Below the pieces are notes generated by a model that was given only the letters and a program-made list of their open reading frames with translations, did not search any database and had not been told where the DNA came from. Shown piece by piece: positions 42,063-51,929 of a DNA stretch of 64,000 nt. Source of the DNA: JBBIPA01 sp963775935 (GTDB taxonomy: Bacteria > Chloroflexota > Dehalococcoidia > GIF9 > UBA5629). The translations under genes and the position numbers were made by a program. Position 1 is the first letter of the stretch. Each line of letters begins with the position of its first letter. The stretch is taken from contig CAVZKR010000005.1 in assembly GCA_963775935.1 (NCBI GenBank), forward strand, positions 62,001-126,000, written 5' to 3'.

Positions 42063-43112
42063 ATGGGGAAGAAACAAACCTATTGTGAACAAGAATTATC
42101 TAGAAATCCGTGGCTTGAAGCTATTCGCATATTAGAACAAGTACAGGGTGATTATTCACAGGCTAAGAGTCAACTTGATTTACTCTGTCACCAGTTCACG
42201 GAAAAAGAAACAGCGACTAATCGTCATCTCCGTCATTTGATCCCAGCTTTTGCAGAAACTTCCTCGCTAATTGAAAAGCATATAGCAGATAATCCTGCTG
42301 ACCAGGGAACTACCTCTAAAAGAACTTCTCGCCATGTAAATTCTTTACGAGCGTATTGTTTAGGAAATTTCGAGGTACAGTTTAACTGGAAAAAATATGA
42401 TAGATGGCATAGTTTGAAAGCCAAGTCCCTGCTGCGATACCTGGTGGCACATAAAAATAGACCTGTACCCAGAGACGTACTTATTGAGACCTTGTGGCCA
42501 GAGTGTGACCCTGAATCAGGCAGCAATAATCTAAAAAGTACCGTCTATTCATTGCGGCAGATGTTCACAAAAGGTGAAACCGATAAACTGGTTGATTCCT
42601 CAATCATTATATTCTCAGAAGGACACTATTTCATTGACCCTAATGTAGTGCTATGGGTCGACCTGGATGAATTTGAATTCAACTGGCTCACGGGACGCAG
42701 GTTAGAGAAAGCCAGTGAAGTAGAAGAGGCAATCAGACACTACCGATTAGCTGAAGAGCTCTATCGTGGAGATTACCTGGAAGATGAACCTTATGCAGAA
42801 TGGACGTTATTACGCCGGGAAGCGCTGAAAGATACCTACCTGGCAATTTTACTCAAGCTCATTAACTCGTCGTTCCAAGCAGAAGACTACGAAAATTGTA
42901 TTGTCTACTCCCAGAAAATCCTGAATAAGGACTCCTGCAATGAAGAGGCATACCAATGGCTTATACGATGCTATAGCAGGTTGGGACAACGTCACCGCGC
43001 TCAGCAATGGTATAGTCTTTGCGTTATTACGCTTAAAAAAGAACTTGACTCCACGCCAAATCGTAAAACGACAGCCTTATTTAAAAGGTTGGCTAACAAG
43101 GAGCCAATCTAA
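42063..43112 (+). CDS. SARP/BTAD-type transcriptional activator of the eCIS cluster
   Basis: A 349-aa protein. After an unassigned 95-aa N-terminus, a winged-helix effector domain runs LRAYCLGNFEVQFNWKKYDRW to LVAHKNRPVPRDVLIETLWPECDPESGSNNLKSTVYSLRQMF. A bacterial transcriptional activation domain (BTAD) of TPR-like helices follows, with a YRGDYLEDEPYAEWTLLRREALKDTYL motif near 240. SARP-type proteins bind direct repeats and activate nearby operons. It precedes the ATPase and structural genes by 170 bases in the same direction, suggesting local control. A GGAGGAAGC site precedes the ATG. Confidence 0.85.
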   Translation: MGKKQTYCEQELSRNPWLEAIRILEQVQGDYSQAKSQLDLLCHQFTEKETATNRHLRHLIPAFAETSSLIEKHIADNPADQGTTSKRTSRHVNSLRAYCLGNFEVQFNWKKYDRWHSLKAKSLLRYLVAHKNRPVPRDVLIETLWPECDPESGSNNLKSTVYSLRQMFTKGETDKLVDSSIIIFSEGHYFIDPNVVLWVDLDEFEFNWLTGRRLEKASEVEEAIRHYRLAEELYRGDYLEDEPYAEWTLLRREALKDTYLAILLKLINSSFQAEDYENCIVYSQKILNKDSCNEEAYQWLIRCYSRLGQRHRAQQWYSLCVITLKKELDSTPNRKTTALFKRLANKEPI

Positions 43113-43283
43113 CAATAAAATCAAGCCTTGTTTCGTGTATACTCTCCAATCTCTTCAATAAGCTTGTAAAAGCTCCACCGCAGTATCCATTTTTTACCAG
43201 CAATTTACTGCCGTTTTACTTCAACTTTACTGCAACTTGCTATCCTCTTTAACAGCTGTAATATATTGCCTCAGGATAATCAG

Positions 43284-43508
43284 GTGGGACATTATAATTC
43301 GTTTTTGCTCCGCGTTTGGACGGACGAGCGTAACAACGAAGTAAGAGGGTCTGTTCAGCACGTAGGGACACAGGAAAGTATTTATTTTACCAGCTGGGAT
43401 AAAATGGTTGATTTTATTAATAACCATCTTAACTGGCACATCAATCCAGAGGTGCCAGAGAATAAGGAGTTACAACGACTTGATACGAAGGCGGTGGAGC
43501 AGGGATGA
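43284..43508 (+). CDS. Small eCIS-associated hypothetical protein
   Basis: About 74 aa from the GTG at 43284, which has AGGA seven bases upstream; a TTG at 43266 is the alternative. The pattern YNSFLLRVWTDERNNEVRGSVQHVGTQESIYF followed by DKMVDFINNHL resembles small proteins encoded near eCIS or similar clusters in other phyla, whose function is unknown. The last four bases overlap the start of the ATPase gene (ATGA), so it is translated with it. Confidence 0.65.
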   Translation: MGHYNSFLLRVWTDERNNEVRGSVQHVGTQESIYFTSWDKMVDFINNHLNWHINPEVPENKELQRLDTKAVEQG

Positions 43509-45685
43509 CAGATACTATCCTCGATATTACACCTGCCAGTGATTCAAAGTACCTTGAGACTGAGCTTGGTCGAATTGACGCGATGCTCAAAGAGCAGGTG
43601 CGCCAGGCGCATTCTCGCGATAATTACTGGCAGAGCGATAAACCACGTGGTCTCTATATCTCAGAAACAGAGAGTGCTGATTTGGCGAACACCAATCATC
43701 TGGAGAAGCTGTTTCATTGCAGTTCTGCTGGTTATCATAACTCACAGTCAGCAAGTACAGAACAACTGGAAAAGAATAGGGTTACACCTGATGAAATCAC
43801 CAGGCTGGATACCCTTGTTAAGCTATTTGGGCTAACATCGTTTGAGAAAGACGTATTACTGCTATGTCTGCTCCCTGAGCTCGACCCAAGCTACGAAAGG
43901 ATTTTTGGTTATATTCTGGATGATGTCACCCGGAGAAAGCCGTCAGTGGCTCTGGCACTCGACATGCTGTGTCCATCACCAGCACAAAAAGTAGCAAAGC
44001 GGCAAGCATTTTCAGCAAACTCTCCCTCCATCAGGTACCACCTCTTTCATCTTCACGATGATACGCCAAGGAAGCAAGCTACTCTCCTGGCTCAATCGTT
44101 GAAAATTAATGATCGAATCTGCGAGTATCTTCTTGGTTCCAATGAGATAGATGCCAGTCTCCATTCTTTCGCCCATATAGTAGTTCCTCAGAAGGCAATG
44201 GAGGAAATGGTTTTACCAGATGAGAAAAAAGTCGGGTTGACTCGCCTCATGGATTTGTACCAGGAGGGAAAACAGGACCTCACCTGGTATTTTTATGGGG
44301 CGGAAGGCACAGGGAAACAAAGCACTGCTGAAGCACTCTGCAAGCGGCCTGGCCTCAGGTTTCTCGTTGCAGATACACGCCGTATGCTTCATAGCGAACT
44401 TTCTTTTGAGACTGCAGTAAGGCTCCTCTGCCGTGAAGCATTACTTCAAGATGCGGCCATGTACTGGGATAACTTCGATGTGCTGCTCACCGATAGTTTT
44501 GCTGCTCAACTGGATGTCGCTATTGCGCAGACGGAGAACCACAGGGGGATAATCTTCTTTGCCGGCAATGAAGCCCGGAACATCTCACATAAATGGAACA
44601 TCAGGCCTCTCATCCCGGTCGAATTCCCCGTTCCTGAGTATCACCACCGTGAGCAGTTGTGGCAAGCCTTCTTGAATGGTCAGGCCACAGCGTCCCAGCC
44701 ACCTATCAATGCGCTGGCTGGCAAGTTCCGACTGAGCGGGGGGCAAATTCAGGCTGCATTAGCTACAGCCCGCAATCTGGCGCAATGGCGCAATGGTGGA
44801 AGTATCTCTGCCGATGAGTTATATCATGCCTGCCGGCAGCAATCGAATCAGAAGCTCACTCAGTTAGCACGTAAAATCAAACCAAAGTATATCTGGGGCG
44901 ATATTGTGTTGCCCAAGGACCAACTTGAGCAGCTTAAGGAGCTCTGCAGCTATGTGAAATATCATCACCTCGTCTACAACACATGGGGGTTTTCCCTTAA
45001 ATCGGCCTTAGGTAAAGGGCTCAATGCCCTGTTTACCGGCTCTTCAGGCACCGGCAAGACCATGGCTGCCGAGATTACCGCCAATGAACTGGGCATTGAC
45101 CTCTACAAGATAGACCTGGCAACGGTAGTGAGCAAGTATGTTGGAGAAACAGAGAAGAACCTGGACAAGATTTTTCAGGAAGCCCAAGACTCCAACGCCA
45201 TTCTTTTCTTTGATGAGGCTGACGCTATTTTTGGTAAACGCTCCGAGGTAAGGGATTCCCATGACCGCTACGCCAATATTGAAATCGCTTATTTGCTCCA
45301 GAAAATGGAAGAATACCAGGGTATAGTCATCCTGGCGACCAATTTCCGCAAGAATCTGGATGAAGCCTTTGCCCGGCGCATGCATTTCAGCTTGGAATTC
45401 CCCCTGCCAGAAGAAGAGGACCGCCTTCTTATCTGGCAAAAAGCTTTTCCCGCACCCGCGCCGCTCGCACAAGACATCGACCTGGCATTTATGGCACGGC
45501 AGTTTCGTATTACCGGCGGCAATATCAAGAATGTCGCGCTGAGTGCTGCTTTTCTGGCTGCTGAAAACGGACACGCTATCACCATGAAACATCTCATTTT
45601 AGCTACCAGGCGCGAGTTCCAGAAAATGGGCAAGCTATGTACAGAGTCCGACTTCGCTCACTATTTTGAGATGGTGAAGGCGTAA
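43505..45685 (+). CDS. eCIS AAA+ ATPase (Pvc15/Afp15-like)
   Basis: A 726-aa protein with two AAA+ units. The N-terminal one has a degenerate P-loop (YGAEGTGKQSTAEAL near 262). The C-terminal unit has Walker A GSSGTGKT near 512-519, Walker B ILFFDEADAIFGKR near 566, and a sensor/arginine-finger segment ILATNFRKNLDEAFARRMHF. Pvc15 is required for assembly of the injection particle, possibly by handling sheath, tube or cargo. It begins the contiguous assembly operon, overlapping the small upstream gene and followed 20 bases later by a DUF4157 gene. Confidence 0.9.
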   Translation: MTDTILDITPASDSKYLETELGRIDAMLKEQVRQAHSRDNYWQSDKPRGLYISETESADLANTNHLEKLFHCSSAGYHNSQSASTEQLEKNRVTPDEITRLDTLVKLFGLTSFEKDVLLLCLLPELDPSYERIFGYILDDVTRRKPSVALALDMLCPSPAQKVAKRQAFSANSPSIRYHLFHLHDDTPRKQATLLAQSLKINDRICEYLLGSNEIDASLHSFAHIVVPQKAMEEMVLPDEKKVGLTRLMDLYQEGKQDLTWYFYGAEGTGKQSTAEALCKRPGLRFLVADTRRMLHSELSFETAVRLLCREALLQDAAMYWDNFDVLLTDSFAAQLDVAIAQTENHRGIIFFAGNEARNISHKWNIRPLIPVEFPVPEYHHREQLWQAFLNGQATASQPPINALAGKFRLSGGQIQAALATARNLAQWRNGGSISADELYHACRQQSNQKLTQLARKIKPKYIWGDIVLPKDQLEQLKELCSYVKYHHLVYNTWGFSLKSALGKGLNALFTGSSGTGKTMAAEITANELGIDLYKIDLATVVSKYVGETEKNLDKIFQEAQDSNAILFFDEADAIFGKRSEVRDSHDRYANIEIAYLLQKMEEYQGIVILATNFRKNLDEAFARRMHFSLEFPLPEEEDRLLIWQKAFPAPAPLAQDIDLAFMARQFRITGGNIKNVALSAAFLAAENGHAITMKHLILATRREFQKMGKLCTESDFAHYFEMVKA

Positions 45686-45704
45686 GCTACAACGGAGGTA
45701 ATGG

Positions 45705-47240
45705 ATGGCACGATATAAGAGGTCAGACGAGGACAGGCAAAGGGAACTTGAGGAGGAGAGCAGCCGCAGGAAAAAGGGGCAGCAACCAATCTATGATCAG
45801 CTTAAAGCTCAGGATGAGAATGTCTCCGAACATAGCAAAGACATATTAAATAGTGATTACAGCCCTCTCCTTATGGATAGTCATTCTGCTGAAGGACCTG
45901 CCTCGTTGATCACAGAGCTACAGCAATCGCATGGCAATGCCTATGTACAGCAACTCATCGAACGAATCGAAGCCGCAAAAGGTACCGGGCAACCCTTGAA
46001 ACCTCAAGTTCGTACTGAAATGGAAGGCGCCTTCGGTGAGGATTTCAAGCATATCCATATTCATACTGACGCTACTTCGGAAAAATTATCTGAGGAACTT
46101 GGGGCAGACGCATTCACAGCGGGCAGAGATATTTTCTTTAATAGAGGTGCCTACCAGCCCGGTTCCCAAGCCGGTAAGAAGCTACTGAAACATGAACTGA
46201 CGCATGTAGTCCAGCAGAAACATGACAGTAGACTTTCAGACCAGGTTACGATTGACCCGAATGATGCCGCCGAAAAAGAAGCTTCAAATATAGCTTCCGC
46301 CTCTTTTACCACTACTTCGGCACCGGCAAGGATCACTGAAGCTTCAACAATTGCAATTCAACGAGCGCCGGAACAAGGCGAGGAGGAAGTGCCCTCATGG
46401 CTGAAAAAGAAAAAGACGACGAAGGAAGAGACCAAGGTAGAGAAACTGGGAAAGTCTCAAATTAATGATATAAAACGTGATTTAAGTGGAGCACTAACAA
46501 GAGCACAAACTAATTGCAATACATTTAGTTTGGAAGTAAATCGCGCATGTGATTTGTTTAAAAAATATGCTAATAGCAAGATAAAAAAACTATCTGAAGG
46601 CGAATTTCCAGCTGGTGAACTGCTCTCTGCACTCCTCAATGCGGGTCTCGGTATGCTAAAGACGGAATATAAGGGATTGATAGAGAAAGTTCAGAAATAT
46701 GCCGAAGCGAAAACCGGGGAAACCAACTGGAAATTAGCACAGGAGACGATTGATAAGACATTTTCGGACAAGGTTCAGAAGGCTCTGGCATATAAGGGTA
46801 AGACCGATTCTGAATCCCTGGAAAGCGCAGTAAACGAAGCAATCGAAGGAGCGAAGGACTGTGCTACACGCCTGTCTACCAAAGTGCACGAGGAGTTTGG
46901 GCGCGCGGTTAAGGAACTCGGAAATGAATTGGATGCGAACGGCTTCAAATATTTGACAAAAGCACAGCACAGGATGGTGCTGTTATTTTACGGAGGCTCT
47001 CCTGATTTAAATGAGCGCCTTGAAAATTATTATGGTATCCCCAGCGCAGCAAGCGCCAGAGAAATACAACTTCGCGTTTACAAGAATATGGTAAGGGCAT
47101 TCGAGGAAAAGTACATATGGGTCGAAGCTAAGGAATTAGACTTTAAAGAAAGAATGCGTAAACGTGCTCTCGCAGGGCTCGAAGCGAAAGAAAGAGCTGA
47201 GACAGCTACGGAAGAACGACGCAAAGAATTGGCAAAATAA
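45705..47240 (+). CDS. DUF4157 protein with helical C-terminal domain, candidate eCIS cargo
   Basis: A 511-aa protein. The N-terminus is highly charged. A LQQSHGNAYVQQLIERIE motif near 76 precedes the DUF4157 domain (about 100-170) ending with the zinc-metallopeptidase motif HELTHVVQQ (HExxH at 163-167). DUF4157 marks eCIS-associated effectors. The remaining 300 residues are a helical, charged domain with a single EEKYIWVEAKELDFKERMRKR C-terminal helix and no recognised toxin fold. It is expressed with the ATPase. It could be a loaded effector or a structural helper; HExxH suggests self-processing, which is inference. Confidence 0.82.
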   Translation: MARYKRSDEDRQRELEEESSRRKKGQQPIYDQLKAQDENVSEHSKDILNSDYSPLLMDSHSAEGPASLITELQQSHGNAYVQQLIERIEAAKGTGQPLKPQVRTEMEGAFGEDFKHIHIHTDATSEKLSEELGADAFTAGRDIFFNRGAYQPGSQAGKKLLKHELTHVVQQKHDSRLSDQVTIDPNDAAEKEASNIASASFTTTSAPARITEASTIAIQRAPEQGEEEVPSWLKKKKTTKEETKVEKLGKSQINDIKRDLSGALTRAQTNCNTFSLEVNRACDLFKKYANSKIKKLSEGEFPAGELLSALLNAGLGMLKTEYKGLIEKVQKYAEAKTGETNWKLAQETIDKTFSDKVQKALAYKGKTDSESLESAVNEAIEGAKDCATRLSTKVHEEFGRAVKELGNELDANGFKYLTKAQHRMVLLFYGGSPDLNERLENYYGIPSAASAREIQLRVYKNMVRAFEEKYIWVEAKELDFKERMRKRALAGLEAKERAETATEERRKELAK

Positions 47241-47281
47241 AGCTAATAAAGACATAAATGGGCACCATCAAGGAATAATAC

Positions 47282-48106
47282 ATGGCACAGCATGAGTTGA
47301 AAGACAGTAACCACAAAAGTGAGCCACGACGGTACATGGAGGCGGCAAAACAAAACCCTTGCCTGGGTTGCCCGGGCTATTGCTGCTCAGATAACGTGAT
47401 TAATGTCTGCGGCTTTGATGTCTGGTCGATTGCCACAAATCTACATGTGAAGCCTACCGATTTTGTGGCGTTTGCCGGGTTCAATGAGGAAAGCCCCTAT
47501 AACTTCAATCTAGACAGCTCCGGAAATTCATACTGTCTGGCGCTGTATATGAAAGAGCTACAGGATGGTAGCCGACGCTGCGTCTTCACCCTGGACATAC
47601 CTGGCCACCAGGTCCGTTGCGGCATTTATCCCCTTCGTCCCATCGGCTGCCGCGCCTACCCCATTGCATTCTTTGGAGAAGAAGTCATGGTCAAACCCTG
47701 GGCTTTATGCCCGGAGGGAAGCTGGGAACATAACCAGGTCGATGCGGCCTTCTGGCAGAAGGAACTGGGGCGTCATGATATGGAGTTCTCCATTTATGCT
47801 TTTGTGATAGCCGCCTGGAACGCCGCGGCCCAACAACGTGAGCCAGACGAGCTGGACTTCCATCCCTGTTTAGATTTTCTCATGAATGTATATGAACGTC
47901 TGGATTCACTGCGGAGGGAAATCCCCGCAGAATCATGGACAGATATCTATAGCGAATGGCGTCGATTCACTGCCCGGGAGCTTAATCCACTATTTCTGAA
48001 AACAAATGAAGCAGAGAACTTGAATAACTGGGACTGGTGGCTGCAAAGCATCAGGCGGGCAGTTTTAGAGGCAATGTACGACCTGAAGCCGAAGGTTACA
48101 GTTTAG
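47282..48106 (+). CDS. YkgJ-family cysteine-cluster (CxxCxxCC-like) protein
   Basis: A 274-aa protein. NPCLGCPGYCCSDNVINVCGFDVW near 25-48 and CGIYPLRPIGCRAYPIAFFG near 120-140 are the two halves of the YkgJ metal-chelating motif (zinc or iron-sulfur). YkgJ proteins are common, mostly uncharacterised, and some act in flagellar or protein-modification pathways. It lies between two DUF4157 genes, with 41-base and 27-base gaps, and so is co-expressed with the injection system. It may modify or hold a cargo protein, or itself be cargo; the sequence does not decide. Confidence 0.8.
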   Translation: MAQHELKDSNHKSEPRRYMEAAKQNPCLGCPGYCCSDNVINVCGFDVWSIATNLHVKPTDFVAFAGFNEESPYNFNLDSSGNSYCLALYMKELQDGSRRCVFTLDIPGHQVRCGIYPLRPIGCRAYPIAFFGEEVMVKPWALCPEGSWEHNQVDAAFWQKELGRHDMEFSIYAFVIAAWNAAAQQREPDELDFHPCLDFLMNVYERLDSLRREIPAESWTDIYSEWRRFTARELNPLFLKTNEAENLNNWDWWLQSIRRAVLEAMYDLKPKVTV

Positions 48107-48133
48107 GAAGCACGGTATCGATAGGAAATCACT

Positions 48134-51100
48134 ATGGCGGAACGTGAAACCAAGAGTACAGCAGAGCAGGAAAAAACGAGGCGTCGCCAGGAGACGCAAC
48201 CAGTGGCCGAGCAATCGAAACAGGGCGGCCTCCTGGAATATAGCCAGTTGAGCGAGATTTTAAGCGGAATGTCATTTATAGAACAGTCCGCACTATTAAA
48301 CGGCTCTGGACTGGTGGGTACCCAGAAGGCTGAGGCAATACTGGCACTCCAGCAAACCTACGGGAATAGCTACATGACAAGTCTGGCTGAGGGCAATGAC
48401 AGAATGAACCCGGGAGAAGGCTTCAGTGGGGCAAAATTAAACACCGGGGCAAAGCCTCTGGAGCCGCATATTCGCAGCCAGATGGAGAACGCTTTCAGGA
48501 AGGATTTAGGCAGCGTAAAGGTCGTCGAGGGCGACGGCGTTGCCAAATCAGCCGGCGACCTTGCTGTTACTACTGGTGAGACGATTCATTTCGCCCCGGG
48601 GAAGTATAACCCTGAAACAAAGCAGGGGCGTCACATACTCGGACATGAGCTGGCGCATTTCGTTCAGCAGACCACTACGAACAATCCCCCTGATTCTGAC
48701 ATCGACCTGGAAAGGGAAGCAAGGGAGGCAGGATATCGGTCTGCCATGGGCAGGAAGTATCGGTAGCAGGAGCAGCAGCATTCGGGCAGCCTCAGGGTCT
48801 GGGAGAAGCAATAACCGATTATCTGGCTGAGGGCCTCTATCGCTGGGATCCCCTTCGCATACGAACCTATTCGGTAGCACAGGTGCTGGAAGACAATGAT
48901 CCGGACCTTATTGCCAGGCTCAATCGAGACCAGATCAGCAGGGCTTCTGTGAACGACCGCATAGCTCTGATTCGACTGGCAATGAGACCCCATATGGAGG
49001 GCCTCCGTGATATTGAACTTATCTGGGGCACCTTCTCCAGTACACAATTGCTCGAAGTCGGTGGCAACAATATGGAACTCTGGCAAAATTCTGTTAGACT
49101 CCTTGGTGATTCCCGCCTCGCAGAATTGCAGGCGGTGAGAGACTTGCAAAATGAATTTAAATGGGATGTTATAGGTATTGCCAGAAACTATCTGAACGCC
49201 AACCGACGTCATGTAATCAGCGAGCTGGAGCGCGTCGGTGTTTCCGAAGCATCTCCTGATCGTCAGACCCCCACCATGGCTGCTCCTCACGCCCGCCCAA
49301 TAACTGCGGAGCAAACGGCACGAACGCAGGAAATACAACAGGTAGCAGCAAAGGTTCTCCGTTGCCAGGAGGCTGAGGATAGATTGTGCCATATCCCGGT
49401 TGGTTACAATTGGGTTAGCTCGCATTCTTTTCATAGTTATGGGGAAGAATTGGGGCAATTTGAACATGCTGTCTTTGATCCAAATAACCGACCTCAGAGA
49501 CCACCGCATGGCGACGAGGAGCCGCCTATGGCCTCATGGGAGGATACCAAGAGAGAATATGACACCGTGCATAACCTTCTCACTGGCTTTTCCAATCGCT
49601 ATCCTATCATCTATGCGTTAATCCGCGAGAACCGGGTTGAAGAACTGACCAGGGCAACTGACCAGGGGCAGGCACGTGTAGTTATAGGCGAGGTCATGCA
49701 CCATCTGCTCGAAAACATAGACGATACCATACCTAAAATCGGCGATGACCTTGACTACCGTGATCTCAGGCCTATTCATGGCCAGCTCATGGCTGGCCAG
49801 GTAACAACTGCCGTGAGCTGGAACCAGCCATTGGCGAGATGGGTCATCGAACAGACCATGAGTGATTATGAATCGAGCGAGATGTGGACCTCTCTCATAC
49901 TGGGCGGAATAGCAGCAGTGGCTTTCATCGTTGCTGAGATAGCTACGGGAGGATGGGCTACCCTGTTTGCCTGTGCCGGCATCGGGGCTGGCGCACTGCA
50001 GGCGGGAATGAGCTGGGAACATTACGCTGACCTGGCTCAGGCTGCTGAAACCAACATCAGCGATGAGACCGCTCTGGTCACCAGTGGGCAGGTGAGCAGT
50101 GCTCTTCTCAGTGCTGTTCTGGATACCGTATTCGCCTTCCTGGATGTTTACAGTGTCGGTGCCCGTGCTGTTCGTGCAACCGCGAGAGCACCTATCATTG
50201 CCGAATCAGTTCTCGCCGGTACTGAACGGGCAGCGATACCGCAGGCGATTGATATCGCCAGTGCCGAGTCCAGAGCACTTGTAGAGCGCTCTATCTCCGA
50301 ACTGGGCGTGGAAGAGACCAGTCGCCGAACAGGTAAGAGTCTGGAGGAACTGGTTACCTTTGTAGGTGAAGATACTCCAGCCGGCAGGCAACTGAGGGCG
50401 CATGAGCAGGCAGTACAGGCAATGACCCAGGCCGGCGTAACAACAACAGAGGACATCTCCACCCGGTTGGGCAACCTTGCCGCGGAGGCAGCTGAGAGAA
50501 GGGCTGATCTTGTTCAGCAAGCAATCGGTACCTTCGGGCCGAAACGGACAGTAGAGATGGCCGGCGGCTGGGAGCGACTATCTGGAATGATACCAGCTAA
50601 CTCCACGGCAGCGCAGCAACTAGAAGCGTGGCGACAATCATTATATGACGAGCTGCAAAACTATCTTGTCGGCCGGGTAACCACCGAGGAGGGACAGGAG
50701 CTTGTCCGACGTACCGGTACCAGGGGCTTCGGTAGTGATATGGATATGACTTTATTGGGCCCCAATGCCGCTGCCAACAGGGATAGAGCAATGTCATTCC
50801 TTGCTGGCAGACTTGGAACAACTCCAGACAGGCTAAGGGGACTTATTCATATGCAACTGTTCACCGACCCGCGTCGCATGCACCTGTTCGACATATTTGC
50901 GCCTGAACTTAGGGAACAGGTGGCAAGAGAGACGGCAATTTTCGAACAGCCACTAGTATGGAACCGGCGTTTGTACGATGCCCAACAACTGGGAGATCCT
51001 GCTTTAATCAGCGAAATACGCAATCAAATGAGGGCACTTGGTGTAAGCGAAGTGCGTTATCGCCCCCTTAGCCCAGGGCAAATCCAGAGCCTGAACCGGG

Positions 51101-51929
51101 AACTAGACTCACTGCATGCCCAATTTGAGGCAGCGAGGCAAGGTACCGATGTCGCAGTTCAGCGACGTTTGGCCACAGATATAGCAAATCGACAGGCATT
51201 AATCAATGCTTCCGAGCCTGGTGGTTACTATGCGGGAGGCTCAGTACGCCAATGGGTCAGTGAACGGGCAGGGGAGGTTACCCCCATCCCACACGTCGAA
51301 GGAGCACCGCAAACTCTGAGAACGCTGACGACCGACCAGTTCACTGCTGTCCTCAACGAGTTGCCTTTTATAGACGAATCAGCAGAGAGATTATTCAGTT
51401 CTGTAAGCAGAATGAGAATCTGGCGCAGCCGAAAGCGCGGCTGACGTATTTGCGGCAATTAAGGACGTCGGTAAACACGGCCAGCGCCTCACCGATACTG
51501 CAGGCAGGGCGCTCGGTGTCAGGGTCCCGAATGAAACTGTCTTCAATGAGATAGCAGAAGCATTCGCAGACATCATGCGCCGCAAGACAGCAGGAACATT
51601 ACAAAGAGATATCGCTGGTGAGCAGTTCGGTCGACTTCTAAGTCGGACACAAGGCGCATTAGACACGCTGACGGCCTCTTCGGTAGACATCCTGAGAGAA
51701 CTGCGGAGTCAGGCGGGAATCCTTCAAACTGCTTCGGGTAACCTGGCCTGGGATTCAGTCCTACGTCAGAGCTCATGCGACCTTGCTTAGAACCAGAGAT
51801 GGCCTGCTGCGGGGGATGCGAGGGTTGACTGACCAGGCACTATTTGAGCTCAGAACTGCGGCCAGGATAGAACGGCCCTGGGAGGCAGAGCAACCGCAAG
51901 GTGAAGAACAGTCCGTGTGGGAGGAATAA
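48134..51929 (+). CDS. Giant DUF4157 eCIS effector candidate (about 1,264 aa), with three apparent frameshifts
   Basis: Three long frames join into one gene. Frame A (48134-48760) has LQQTYGNSYMTSL and DUF4157 with HELAH at about 171-175. Frame B (to about 51415) carries a hydrophobic stretch near 49885-50005 (LGGIAAVAFIVAEIATGGWA, then GAGALQAGMSW) typical of membrane-translocating toxin regions, and GFGSDMDMTLLG at 50725-50760, resembling the nucleotidyltransferase G-S-x-D-x-D motif. Frame C (51420-51765) and D (to 51929) complete the helical C-terminus. Shifts near 48755, 51415 and 51765 are not at slippery runs. Sequencing errors or effector decay both fit. The stop overlaps the next ATG by one base. 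Confidence 0.75.

Noticed and set aside
45044..45633. Long minus-strand frames opposite the AAA+ gene
   Set aside because: They mirror the codon pattern of the strongly conserved ATPase and have no ribosome sites or recognisable domains.
48750..51770. Programmed frameshifting in the giant effector
   Set aside because: The three junctions lack slippery heptamers or other known signals and differ in direction; indels are more likely.
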